Source: S146-42 sp965371965
Lineage (GTDB): Bacteria > Planctomycetota > Phycisphaerae > Phycisphaerales > UBA1924
Direction: 5' to 3'
Assembly: GCA_965371965.1 (NCBI GenBank)
Contig: CBDVAM010000011.1
Span: 1-52,683, forward strand
Length of the DNA: 52,683 nucleotides
Below the pieces are notes generated by a model that saw only the letters and a program-made list of their open reading frames with translations, was not told the DNA's origin and did no database searches. Both the position numbers and the translations under genes were made by a program. Positions 32,061 through 40,703 of this stretch are shown one piece after another (position 1 is the first letter of the stretch; each line of letters opens with the position of its first letter).

Positions 32061-33713
32061 TCAGGTCGCACGCCCAGATCGATCGGTCCGCGCCACCGGT
32101 TCCTCCATTGCTCGATACTCGATCGACAGGATCGTCGCATCGTCCGCCATGTCGGCACCGCCGAGCGCATCCAGCACAGCGCCGACATCCGCCTCACAAT
32201 CCTTCAATCCCGCCACGATCGCCGCGACGCCCTTGGCGCCCAGCGGCTTGGCCCCTGCGCCCCCACCTACATGCTGCTCGACGACGCCATCGGTATACAG
32301 GACGATCCGGTCGCCGGGCGAGAGTCGCCCGCTTTCGATCGCGTACGGCGCGCTCGCCTCGACGCCCAGCGGCAGCCCCGTGGCCCTCTCCACCGGCTCG
32401 GCGGTGCCATCGGCACGAACCACCAGCCAATGTCCGTGCCCGGCGTCGACGTACTCAAACACGCCATCGCTGTGCACACGCCCTGCCCAGAGTGTGACAA
32501 AGCTGCCATCGGTCGGGCGCTTGGCGATGAAGGAGTTGGTCCGCTCGACGGCGCGCACGATATCGCTCTCGCGCGTGATCTCGGCGTGGAGGTGCGCCTG
32601 GGCAAGCGAGGTCAGCAGCGCCGCCCCCACGCCGTGCCCCATCGCGTCGCCGATCAGCACGATCACCGACCCATCGTCTTGCGGATGGACGTCCACCAGA
32701 TCGCCCGTGACGACCTGCCCCGCAGACATCCGATGTGCGATTCGAATCGGGGCGTGCTCGACCAGCTCGGCGGGCTCGAGCATCGCCCGCATGGCCGCCG
32801 CCCGTCCCAGCTCGACCCGCATCGCCGCCTGCTTACGCTCCATCTCGACCCGCCCCAGATGCGCCAGCGCCATCGCGTATACCTGGGCGACATCGTCGCA
32901 GAACGACGCCGCATCGCCCACCGGCGATTCCTCGGCCCGCGAATCCAGATAGATCAGAAACTCGACCCGCCCGTCCAGCTTCACCGGGCTGCACACCGCC
33001 GAGTGGATCGCGCTGGACACGATCGATTCGCTGATGTCCGATCCGACGGCCTGGTCCTGGATCACGGCGGTGTGCCCCAACGCCGCGGTCGACACCAGCG
33101 AGTTGGGCACGACGAATGCCCCCTCGCCCAGCTCACACCAGCCTGTGGGCTCGCGACCAAGGGCCATGACGAGCGGCGCGGATCCGCCGCCGGAGGGCGG
33201 TCGCAGCACGGCCCCGCGCCGGAATCCCGATCCCTCGATGACCGACTCCAGCGCCACCCGCGCAAGCGCCGCCTCATCGGGCGCGTCGATCAGCCGCTCG
33301 ATGCACGAGGACAACGCCCGCAGGCGACGCGTCGGGGTGTGGATCGACGCCCCGGCCGTGGTATCGCCACGAAGCACGACCGTGGGCCCGCCCAGCGCCG
33401 CGACCGCGCCCACGCGCAGACGCCATGGCCCGATTGCGATCTCATCGCCATCGCTGAGTTCTGGCGATTCACCGGGAAGCAGGCGTCCGCCGTTGACGAG
33501 CGTCCCCGCCGTCGAATCGCAGTCCGCCACCACCCAGCGATCCCCGCACCGCGAGAACCTCGCGTGCTCGCGGCTGACCCAAGGATCAGGTAGACAGTGC
33601 GTGCAGTCCTCCGAGCGACCAATCGTCGCCTCGGAGGCGCCACACTCGAGGACCTCGCCCACCCCGGGCGAGCCCGGCCCGTCGATCACAAAGAGTCGCA
33701 GTGTGTCGGTCAC
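32061..33713 (-). CDS. FHA - GAF-like - PP2C/SpoIIE phosphatase
   Basis: 550 residues. Residues 1-110 are an FHA domain (TIGRSEDC, VSREHARF, STAGTLVNGG), which binds phosphothreonine. Residues 130-290 resemble a GAF-type sensor. Residues 310-550 are a SpoIIE-type PP2C phosphatase (GDLVDVHPQDDG, IGDAMGHGVGAALL, DAGHGHWLV, LYTDGVVEQ, DDATIL) with the metal-binding Asp residues present. Such proteins dephosphorylate anti-sigma antagonists or other Ser/Thr phosphoproteins in partner-switching pathways. No anti-sigma kinase or antagonist gene is next to it. Confidence 0.9.
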   Translation of the reverse strand: MTDTLRLFVIDGPGSPGVGEVLECGASEATIGRSEDCTHCLPDPWVSREHARFSRCGDRWVVADCDSTAGTLVNGGRLLPGESPELSDGDEIAIGPWRLRVGAVAALGGPTVVLRGDTTAGASIHTPTRRLRALSSCIERLIDAPDEAALARVALESVIEGSGFRRGAVLRPPSGGGSAPLVMALGREPTGWCELGEGAFVVPNSLVSTAALGHTAVIQDQAVGSDISESIVSSAIHSAVCSPVKLDGRVEFLIYLDSRAEESPVGDAASFCDDVAQVYAMALAHLGRVEMERKQAAMRVELGRAAAMRAMLEPAELVEHAPIRIAHRMSAGQVVTGDLVDVHPQDDGSVIVLIGDAMGHGVGAALLTSLAQAHLHAEITRESDIVRAVERTNSFIAKRPTDGSFVTLWAGRVHSDGVFEYVDAGHGHWLVVRADGTAEPVERATGLPLGVEASAPYAIESGRLSPGDRIVLYTDGVVEQHVGGGAGAKPLGAKGVAAIVAGLKDCEADVGAVLDALGGADMADDATILSIEYRAMEEPVARTDRSGRAT

Positions 33714-33795
33714 GCCAGAAACGATACCACTCTGCCACGCTCCATGAAAGCGCCCGTGGCATTACGCGTCTCGATCCCGCGCCCTCACGCCTCGA

Positions 33796-34221
33796 TCATC
33801 GTGCCTCGAACAGGTCCTCTACCCCCAGCGAGCGGTCCGGCACCTGGAACATCCCGCCCTCTACGGTCGCCCCGGACTCGATCTGGATGCTCGCCGCGTT
33901 GCAATCGCCCTTCCAGTTGGCCGTTCGCAGGATCCGGACGCGCGAGCCGTTGACGACCTTGGCGTGGAGCGTCCCGCTGACGTCGATCCCGCCGTGGGCC
34001 TCGACGAGGTCCGCGATCACCCGCCCTTTCTTCTGGACCGTCAGGCGTCCGCACGTCTGGAGCTTCTTCACCGCCTGGAGCGTCTTGACGATCACGTCCT
34101 GGACGAGCAGCGGCTTGTGGCACGCCGGGCACGACACAGTCATCGCCTTGCGGCTGACATCGAACCGATGGCCGCAGAGGTAACACTGGATGAGCCTTGG
34201 TTCGGCTGGCTTTCGAGACAC
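33796..34221 (-). CDS. Bactofilin-like protein with N-terminal zinc ribbon
   Basis: 141 residues. CYLCGHRFDVSRKAMTVSCPACHKP near residue 13 is a CxxC...CxxC zinc ribbon. After a linker, residues 55-130 carry short hydrophobic/Gly steps of a right-handed beta-helix (GRVIADLVEAHGGIDVSGTLHAKVVNGS, IQIESGATVEGG) as in bactofilins, which polymerise into filaments. The beta-helix is shorter than usual. It lies 79 bases downstream of a conventional bactofilin gene, so the two may co-assemble. Confidence 0.7.
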   Translation of the reverse strand: MSRKPAEPRLIQCYLCGHRFDVSRKAMTVSCPACHKPLLVQDVIVKTLQAVKKLQTCGRLTVQKKGRVIADLVEAHGGIDVSGTLHAKVVNGSRVRILRTANWKGDCNAASIQIESGATVEGGMFQVPDRSLGVEDLFEAR

Positions 34222-34300
34222 CTCGCGACCTCCTGTCGCGCGATCACCTCTGTGCCCGCGTAGGCACGCGGCGGATCAGGCTGCTGGCAAGCTCCGCACA

Positions 34301-34717
34301 CTACCTCTTGGCGGCAACCTTGGGCGAGTCGCTCTTGGCGTCTGCGCGGGTCTCGGGCTTGACCTCCACCGAACGTGACTGCCCGTTGGTCGATGCGGCA
34401 CCGATCCGGCAATGGCCCACAAAGCTCGCGCCCTCGGTCACGATCAGCTTGGACGCGACCAGATCGCCCTTGAGCTGGGCCTTGGCGTTCAGTTCGACGC
34501 GATCGCTGGCCGTCACGTTGCCCTCGACCATCCCGTCGATCATCACCTTCGTCGCCTGGATCGACGCCTTGCAATGTGCGCCCTCTGCGACCTCGAACTC
34601 GCCCTTGGCCGTGATCTGTCCTTCGACAGTCCCCAGCAGCCTCGCCTTGCTGTTGAACGTCAGTTCGCCCTTGATGATCGTGTCTGGACCGATGACGGTC
34701 GCCGTTGAGTCAGCCAT
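34301..34717 (-). CDS. Bactofilin (polymer-forming cytoskeletal protein)
   Basis: 138 residues. The core has the regular IIKGELTFNSKARLLGTVEG...AKGEFEVAEGA...VEGNVTASDRVELNAKAQLKGDLVAS pattern of the bactofilin beta-helix, with polar tails on both sides. Bactofilins form membrane-associated filaments that place cell-wall or polarity factors. ATG 34717 follows AGGGAGAAAG; the frame continues upstream to 34852 without a plausible start. The C-terminal tail is Lys/Ala-rich. Confidence 0.85.
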   Translation of the reverse strand: MADSTATVIGPDTIIKGELTFNSKARLLGTVEGQITAKGEFEVAEGAHCKASIQATKVMIDGMVEGNVTASDRVELNAKAQLKGDLVASKLIVTEGASFVGHCRIGAASTNGQSRSVEVKPETRADAKSDSPKVAAKR

Positions 34718-34896
34718 GACTTTCTCCCTGTTAGTCCCTTCAACCCACAAGGCCTCTCTCACCGGCACCGCCGCATCGCGAATCTTACCGGCGACCTCGT
34801 GTATCCAGACGCGGCGTTTCCCGCCGATCGACTGGACGGCGCATGGTAGCACATCCCGTCGTTTTGCACAGTGCGCGAGGCGCGCTTGAGGAGGAA

Positions 34897-34936
34897 ATAA
34901 AAAAAATCGGGCCCGACGCTCGAAAGCGCCGGACCC
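34897..34936 (-). terminator. Rho-independent terminator of the prepilin-like gene
   Basis: On the minus strand GGGTCCGGCGC pairs with GCGTCGGGCCC (11 pairs including two G-U) around TTTCGA, followed by GATTTTTTTTA. It lies 34 bases after the stop of the gene at 34971. Confidence 0.9.
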
Positions 34937-34970
34937 GGAGGCTCCGATTGAACCTGTCGGTAGCGGTGGA

Positions 34971-35996
34971 TCAGTCGTGGAAGATCTCGAGCGTCACGTC
35001 CTGGTTGCTCAAGGAGATATTGTCGCTGTAGGACCGCAGGAATGCGTTGCGGTTGTTTGTCTCGGTGCCGTTCACGACCTTGTCGCTGTCGGTATTGACG
35101 ACGGTGCGATCCTGGTCATCCTCGTCCATCATGAGGTTGTCAGGCTGGCTGCGATCCTCGGGATTGAGAGCCGTGAACTGGAACGGCAGATCGTCCGGAT
35201 CGGGCTGGGTCTCGAAGATCACCCGGTTGTCCTGATAGGCGATGTTGCCCTCCCACTTCAGGCGGCTGCCGTGAATCAGTAGCGTGTTCGAGTTCGTTCC
35301 GGCCGGCTGGCTGTAGTCACCCAGATCGCCATCCTCATCGATCAACTCCCAGGTACCGTCCTCGGCACCACCATCGAGCATGTACGACGGGCCGCGGTTG
35401 CCCAGGACAGCCTGGCTAGCAGAGAACGTGTCGCGCCAGGTCTCGTTCTTGCGACGCCCGAACGGCGGCGTGTGTGCGTAGCTGACCGAGCCCTCGTCGC
35501 CGTCCCGCTGCTGGAGGTAGGGGTTGTCCCGAGGGGTCGCACGGAATCCCGGATCCCACAGCGCCTTCTCCGGGTCGCCATTGGTTTCCAGAACAGCCTG
35601 GGGCTCAGAGACTTGATAGTTCTCATACTCGATGATCGGACCCTGCTCGGCAGGGCTGACCATCATCTCCACCGGCACCGCACCGTTGAAGATGAGCAGC
35701 GACATGATGTTGCGCGTTGAGTCCAGCTCACGCCCCTGCTTGGGATCGTCGCGCTGGCCCACGTCGATCGTGTTGCCGTCACGATCGATCTCGCTGGGGA
35801 GCGGGAAGCGCTCCTTATTCTGAAGCGCCCACTGCACCATGGACTGGTGGATGCCCCGGATCTGGCTGGAGTCCTTCAGCTGGCGGGCCGATTGGCGCGC
35901 CTTGCCGAGGGCCGGCAGCAGGATGCCGATGAGCAGCGCGATGATCGCGATAACCACCAGCAGTTCGATAAGCGTAAAACCACGATTCCTCTTCAT
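34971..35996 (-). CDS. Prepilin-type N-terminal cleavage/methylation domain protein
   Basis: 341 residues. MKRNRGFTLIELLVVIAII is a class III signal with processing after RG, then the helix LLIGILLPALGKARQSARQL. The body is Asp/Asn-rich and ends QDVTLEIFHD. It is not related to the prepilin-like gene at 3689 outside the leader. ATG 35996 has GGAG seven bases upstream; ATG 36008 is the alternative. It has its own terminator, so is probably monocistronic. Confidence 0.8.
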   Translation of the reverse strand: MKRNRGFTLIELLVVIAIIALLIGILLPALGKARQSARQLKDSSQIRGIHQSMVQWALQNKERFPLPSEIDRDGNTIDVGQRDDPKQGRELDSTRNIMSLLIFNGAVPVEMMVSPAEQGPIIEYENYQVSEPQAVLETNGDPEKALWDPGFRATPRDNPYLQQRDGDEGSVSYAHTPPFGRRKNETWRDTFSASQAVLGNRGPSYMLDGGAEDGTWELIDEDGDLGDYSQPAGTNSNTLLIHGSRLKWEGNIAYQDNRVIFETQPDPDDLPFQFTALNPEDRSQPDNLMMDEDDQDRTVVNTDSDKVVNGTETNNRNAFLRSYSDNISLSNQDVTLEIFHD

Positions 35997-36453
35997 CACA
36001 GTCTCCATTCGGTTCGCGACGTGCGAACCTACTTGAGTAAGACAACTTCACCAAGCTCCGCCCGCATGCAACCCCACGATGCATGGAGTCAGACGGAGCA
36101 CGACTTGTGTCCCGACGCAATCTTCGGATAATCAACGCTTCAACAACGTCTCAGATCGCGTCGCAACACCGGCACGCCGATGAGTCAGCGTTCAAGCCGC
36201 AGAACAACGGCGTGCCAAGGCGAACTCGAGTTGTCGGCAAGATGAGGAGACCCGTGGGTCATAACTCTGGCGTGGAACCGCCAATGAGGGCATGTGTTCC
36301 GGAATCCGGATCCCCGCTTGCCTCGCTCACGCGCGAGCATTCGTATCCTTGCGACTGTCGATTCGCCTGTCAACCCCATAAGGTTCCTTTCGCACCGATT
36401 GTCGAGAAAAACCTCACGTAGACACCCTTCCCAAACCCGAACGAGGAATCGCC
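35997..36453. other. Non-coding gap between divergent genes
   Basis: 457 bases separating two divergent genes. It should hold both promoters, but no convincing -35/-10 pair was found. No repeat or RNA fold stands out. Confidence 0.35.
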
Positions 36454-36915
36454 ATGGACCCCGAAGCCCGCCTGCGCGAACTTGGGCACGAACTCCCCCA
36501 GATTGCCAAGCCGATCGCCAGCTATGTACCCGCCGTACAGACCGGCAATCTCGTCTTTGTGAGCGGGCAAATACCTATAGCCGATGGGCAGCTCCTCGCC
36601 CAGGGACGCGTGCCCGGCGAGGTCAGCGTCGAGACCGCCCAGCGATGCGCCGTCCAATGCGCTCTCAACGCTCTCGCCGCCGTCAAGGGCGAGATCGGCT
36701 CGCTGGATCGTGTCACGCGCGTTATCCGCCTCGGCTGCTTCGTCGCGTGCGACGCGGGCTTCCATGAGGAGTCCAAGGTTGCCAACGGAGCGAGCGACCT
36801 GCTCGCCCAGGTCTTCGGCGACGCCGGACGCCATGCCCGGGCAGCCGTGGGATGCATCGACCTCCCCCTGGGCGTGCCCGTCGAGATCGAGTTTCTGTTT
36901 GAGGTTGGGGAGTAG
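36454..36915 (+). CDS. RidA-family protein (Rid2-like)
   Basis: 153 residues, a trimeric enamine/imine deaminase fold. YVPAVQTGNLVFVSGQIPIADG near residue 24 and AARAAVGCIDLPLGVPVEIEFLFEV at the end frame the substrate pocket. The central Arg of archetypal RidA in the ...R..V. strand appears as HARAAVG. It is longer than 128-residue RidA because of an N-terminal helix, a form often seen in the YjgH/Rid2-like subgroup. The stop is followed within ten bases by a heptanucleotide array. Confidence 0.85.
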   Translation: MDPEARLRELGHELPQIAKPIASYVPAVQTGNLVFVSGQIPIADGQLLAQGRVPGEVSVETAQRCAVQCALNALAAVKGEIGSLDRVTRVIRLGCFVACDAGFHEESKVANGASDLLAQVFGDAGRHARAAVGCIDLPLGVPVEIEFLFEVGE

Positions 36916-36925
36916 GGAGAGGGCG

Positions 36926-36976
<51 letters not shown>

Positions 36977-37018
36977 GGCGATACCTGTGTGTGCCAACGG
37001 GTAGCTCTGATTTGCTGA

Positions 37019-37046
37019 TTTTCGCTTTTCGCTTTTCGTTTTTCCA
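37019..37046. repeat. Heptanucleotide tandem array 2 (TTTTCGC x4)
   Basis: TTTTCGC, TTTTCGC, TTTTCGT, TTTTCCA in exact 7-base phase. It is only 45 bases from array 1 but unrelated in sequence. Confidence 0.75.
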
Positions 37047-37283
37047 AGAGAACGCCCCCGCCGAAGCGGGGACGCCCCTCTCACCACCGCCTCTCGCTCG
37101 GTCGGCGTGCCTCTCAGCACCCCGCCGCCGCATCGCCCGCCAGAGAAGCCAGGCCGCTTGCCAAGCGCGCGCTCCCACTACTCGTGAACATGACCAGATC
37201 TCATTCGTGTCGAGATCCAGAATGCCGTGCGCCGGCACCTGTTCAACGACGAAAGGGTGAGTCACTCACGGGAAAGAAGGGGC

Positions 37284-37318
37284 AATAGGCAATAGGCAAT
37301 CGGAGATGGGAGATGGGA
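37284..37318. repeat. Heptanucleotide tandem array 3 (AATAGGC/GATGGGA)
   Basis: AATAGGC twice, AATCGGA, GATGGGA twice: five units in 7-base phase, close to the 3' end of the transaldolase gene. The rest of the gap 36975-37352 has no gene that I can support. Confidence 0.75.
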
Positions 37319-37352
37319 GAACAGACGTGGAGCGTGGGGCGATGCTGCGGGT

Positions 37353-38000
37353 CTATGTCCCAAAGGCTGCGCCGTAGTCCTTCAGGAACTTCTCCAGCCC
37401 GATGTCCGTCAGCGGGTGCTTCAAGAGCTGATCGATCACGCTGAGGGGCACCGTCGCCACGTCCGCGCCCGCGAGCGCGCACTCGAGCATGTGCTTGGGA
37501 TGGCGGATGCTCGCGGCCAGCAGCTTGGTCTCGAAGCCGTAGTTGTCGTAGATCGTTCGGATCTGGTGGATCAGGTCCATGCCGTCGGTGCTGATGTCAT
37601 CGAGGCGTCCGATGAACGGACTGATGAGAAACGCGCCGGCCTTTGCCGCCATCCACGCCTGCATCGCCTGGAAGCACAGGGTCATGTTGCAGCGAAGCCC
37701 ATCGTCGCTCAGGGCCTTGCACGCGCGGATGCCGTCGGCGGTTGTCGGCAGCTTGACCACGATGTTGCTCGCGATCCTGGCCCGCTCGCGACCCTCGCTG
37801 AGCATCGCCTCAAACTCCGTGGCGATCACCTCGGCGCTCACCGGCCCCTTGACGACCTCGCAGATCTCCTCGAGCCGCTTGACGTAATCCACGCCCTCCT
37901 TGGCGATCAGCGAGGGGTTGGTGGTCACGCCATCGAGCACGCCCATGTCGTGGGCCCGCTTGATGTCGTCGAGATTCGCCGTGTCGATGTAGAGATCCAT
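37353..38000 (-). CDS. Transaldolase / fructose-6-phosphate aldolase, short form
   Basis: 215 residues, the length of the FSA/TalC family. MDLYIDTANLDDIKRA starts the barrel; GVTTNPSLIAKEG is the phosphate-loop motif; NIVVKLPTTADG carries the Schiff-base Lys; SPFIGRLDDI follows. It transfers a dihydroxyacetone unit in the pentose-phosphate pathway or splits fructose-6-phosphate; the two cannot be told apart here. ATG 38000 follows AGGAGG, a near-perfect ribosome-binding site, so the upstream frame to 38081 is discarded. Confidence 0.9.
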   Translation of the reverse strand: MDLYIDTANLDDIKRAHDMGVLDGVTTNPSLIAKEGVDYVKRLEEICEVVKGPVSAEVIATEFEAMLSEGRERARIASNIVVKLPTTADGIRACKALSDDGLRCNMTLCFQAMQAWMAAKAGAFLISPFIGRLDDISTDGMDLIHQIRTIYDNYGFETKLLAASIRHPKHMLECALAGADVATVPLSVIDQLLKHPLTDIGLEKFLKDYGAAFGT

Positions 38001-38179
38001 CTGGCCTCCTGCTGCATGAGGGACCCGCCAGTGTAGCGGACAGCGGGGCGGCGACCGCCCTCGGCGAGTCCTGGCGGACAATGGAGACGCCGCGAATGCC
38101 CGGGTAATGGTCGATCTTCACGCGAGATTAGCCGATAGTGAACCCGGCGGATGCACCTGCCGACCGCCTGGAGATCGAC

Positions 38180-39043
38180 ATGACCCTCGCCTTTGGAATC
38201 GACTTTGGGACGACCAATGCGGTGACCGTGCTGGGCGATGCCAGCGTCGCAACGGGCGTGATCGTCGGCGACGCACCCGCGATCGTCACGCCAAGTGTCA
38301 TCTACTTCGATCCGAGCGGTAAGACGCTCGTCGGCGATGAGGCGGTTGAGCTGGCCCTCGCCGACCCATCCCGTGCGATCCTGGATGTTCGCGACTGGCT
38401 CGGCGATCCCAGGTTCAAGCGGAAAATCGACGGCGTGAAGGTGCGTGCCTCAGACCTCGCGACCCTGCTGTTCGAACGCATCGCCTCGGGCCTGAATCTG
38501 CCCGCCAGTTCCGGTTGGTCGGGTGTCATGACCGTCCCGGCCTACACGTCATCCGATGGGCGGCAACTGGTGCTGGAGGGCGCGCAGCGCGCAGGGCTCC
38601 CGATCGTTCAACTCATGAACGAGCCCTCTGCCGGCGCATTGGCTTACGCCGTCACGCGAGGCTTGCAGGGGCGGGTGCTCGTCTATGCCCTGAACCACGA
38701 TTTCGACGCCACCATCATCGAGTTCACCTCACCAACCGAGATGCAAGTGTTAGCGACTGACGGCGATCGCGCCGCCCCCGGCGAGCCCAGCGGCGTGCCG
38801 GTGGAACGCACCAAGGAAGCCATGCACCGCGTGTTGGGCCAACTCAAGATCAAGCCATCTCAACTCGATGCGGTGATCTTGACCGGCGAGCGGGCGCTCG
38901 ACGACGGCGTGCAAGACATGATCTTGCAGACCCTCGCACAGGTCCCGATCCAGGACATCGACCCCTTCGAGGTCGTCGCGCGAGGTGCCGCGGTCAGGGC
39001 GGCATTGCTGTCTCAGGACGGCGGGCTCTCGCTCGCGGCCTAG
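38180..39043 (+). CDS. Truncated Hsp70-like ATPase-domain protein
   Basis: 287 residues, under half of DnaK. GIDFGTTNAVTVLGD (phosphate 1) and MNEPSAGALAYAV (connect 1) are clear Hsp70 motifs. The phosphate-2 loop, DLGGGTFD in DnaK, is ALNHDFDA here, and the adenosine motif (usually VGGSTR) is TGERAL, so nucleotide hydrolysis is doubtful. The region between them is shortened and there is no peptide-binding domain. ATG 38180 follows CTGGAG. The 3' end overlaps the convergent acyl-CoA synthetase gene by four bases. Function unknown. Confidence 0.7.
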   Translation: MTLAFGIDFGTTNAVTVLGDASVATGVIVGDAPAIVTPSVIYFDPSGKTLVGDEAVELALADPSRAILDVRDWLGDPRFKRKIDGVKVRASDLATLLFERIASGLNLPASSGWSGVMTVPAYTSSDGRQLVLEGAQRAGLPIVQLMNEPSAGALAYAVTRGLQGRVLVYALNHDFDATIIEFTSPTEMQVLATDGDRAAPGEPSGVPVERTKEAMHRVLGQLKIKPSQLDAVILTGERALDDGVQDMILQTLAQVPIQDIDPFEVVARGAAVRAALLSQDGGLSLAA

Positions 39044-40518
39044 CCCGGTGGCGGCTGCAAAAGTCCGCTCAGCGCCCGGCGCATGATCTTGCCCAGCGGA
39101 TTGCGGGGCAACGCCTCGAGCACCCTGATCTGCCTGGGCACCTTGTACCCCGCCAGCAGCCCCCGGCAGTGCTCGCGCAACTTCCCCTCGTCGAACGCCG
39201 AGCCCTCTTCCATCTCGACGAACGCCACGGGAACCTCGCCGCGGATCCCATCGACCATCCCCACGACCCCCGAAGCTGCGACGGACGGGTGGCAATTGAG
39301 CGCCTCCTCGATCTCGCGCGGGAAGACGTTCTCGCCGGCGATGATGAGCATTTCCTTGAGACGCCCGGTGATCCGGAGGCTGGCGTCGTCGTCGATCCTG
39401 CCGATGTCGCCGGTGCGGAAGAACCCTCGCTCGTCGAATGCGGCTGCGGTCGCGTCGGGGAGCCCGAAGTAGCCGCTGAACACGTTGGGGCCGCGCATCC
39501 GGATCTCGCCCTCGTGACCCCGGGGCAGAAACTCGTCGGTTTCGAGATCCACGATCACCTGTTCGAGATCCGTGACCGGCGGCCCCACCGTGCCGAGCCT
39601 CGCCCGCCCCGGGCGATTCACGTTGGTCACCGGGCTGGTCTCGGTCAGCCCGTACCCCTCGTGGATCCGCTGGGCGAATCGCTCCTCGAAGCGCTGTGCG
39701 ATATCCATCGGCAGCGGCTCGGCACCCGAGACCATCAGGCGGAAACACGAGAAATCTTCGCGTGTCGCGCTCTTGAGGCGCAGCAGCGCCCCATACATCG
39801 AGGGGATCCCGATGAACGCCGTCGGGCGATGCGTCCGGATCGCCTGCAATACCTGCGTCGGCACAAACCGGGCGAGCATGTGCGTGCGGATGCCCACCAT
39901 CAGCGGCAGCAACGTCAGCACCGTAAACCCAAAGCTATGAAACTGCGGGAGCACACCCAGCAGCACGTCGTCCGGGCTGAACTCGGCGATCTCGATCGTC
40001 TGGCGGATGTTGGCGCTGAGATTCGCGTGGCTCAGCATGACGCCCTTGGGCTTGCCGCTGGTGCCGGAGGTGTACAGCAACGCCGCCAGATCCGTGTCGT
40101 CCGCTCGCGCCGGCCATCTGGGCGCGGGGAAGCCCTTGAACGACACATCCTCCAGGCGCAACAGGTGCGCCCCGCTCGGCTCATACCCCAGATGCTGGAG
40201 CATCGCCCCGGCGGTGATGATCGTGTCGCAGCCGCAGTCGCGGATCACATAGTCCAACTCATCGCGGGCCAGCAGATAGTTCAGCGGCACGACCGCCTTG
40301 TGCAGCGACCACGCCGCCAGAGCCGCGATGGGAAACGCACCGCTCGTTGGCAGGAGAATCCCCAGGGTATCGGATCGGCAGACCCGATCCACCGCCGACG
40401 CCGCGTGCATCGACCCGACCAGCAGATCGATCCCGCGATACGAGCGCCGATCGTCGCTCATGGCGACCCGCAACGGGTGCTTTGCGAGGGCTCGTATGAC
40501 CGTCCAGTGGATGCTCAA
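39040..40518 (-). CDS. Acyl-CoA synthetase / AMP-binding enzyme
   Basis: 492 residues of the ANL superfamily: YTSGTSGKPKGVMLSH (P-loop A3), GYGLTETSP (A5), RTGDIGRIDDD (A7), and a C-terminal GLLAGYKVPRQIRVLEALPRNPLGKIMRR with the catalytic Lys in NPLGKIMRR (A10). It activates a carboxylic acid, probably a fatty acid, to acyl-CoA via acyl-AMP. The substrate cannot be named from motifs. It is divergent from the secreted protein at 40704. Confidence 0.85.
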   Translation of the reverse strand: MSIHWTVIRALAKHPLRVAMSDDRRSYRGIDLLVGSMHAASAVDRVCRSDTLGILLPTSGAFPIAALAAWSLHKAVVPLNYLLARDELDYVIRDCGCDTIITAGAMLQHLGYEPSGAHLLRLEDVSFKGFPAPRWPARADDTDLAALLYTSGTSGKPKGVMLSHANLSANIRQTIEIAEFSPDDVLLGVLPQFHSFGFTVLTLLPLMVGIRTHMLARFVPTQVLQAIRTHRPTAFIGIPSMYGALLRLKSATREDFSCFRLMVSGAEPLPMDIAQRFEERFAQRIHEGYGLTETSPVTNVNRPGRARLGTVGPPVTDLEQVIVDLETDEFLPRGHEGEIRMRGPNVFSGYFGLPDATAAAFDERGFFRTGDIGRIDDDASLRITGRLKEMLIIAGENVFPREIEEALNCHPSVAASGVVGMVDGIRGEVPVAFVEMEEGSAFDEGKLREHCRGLLAGYKVPRQIRVLEALPRNPLGKIMRRALSGLLQPPPG

Positions 40519-40703
40519 CCGTGCGTCCCCTTCCCGCGCCGGGGTACTCTAGCAACCCCCCGAATCGGCCCGCCAGAGCCCCCGGGAACCGACACCACCC
40601 CTGGGGCGTCTAATCCGGAACAGCGGGGCTACGGGTCCGTACGGGCTTGTAGGGATCCCCAAGTCGCCGCCTGGAACGAGAATCTTCAACCGGAGAGAAT
40701 CCC

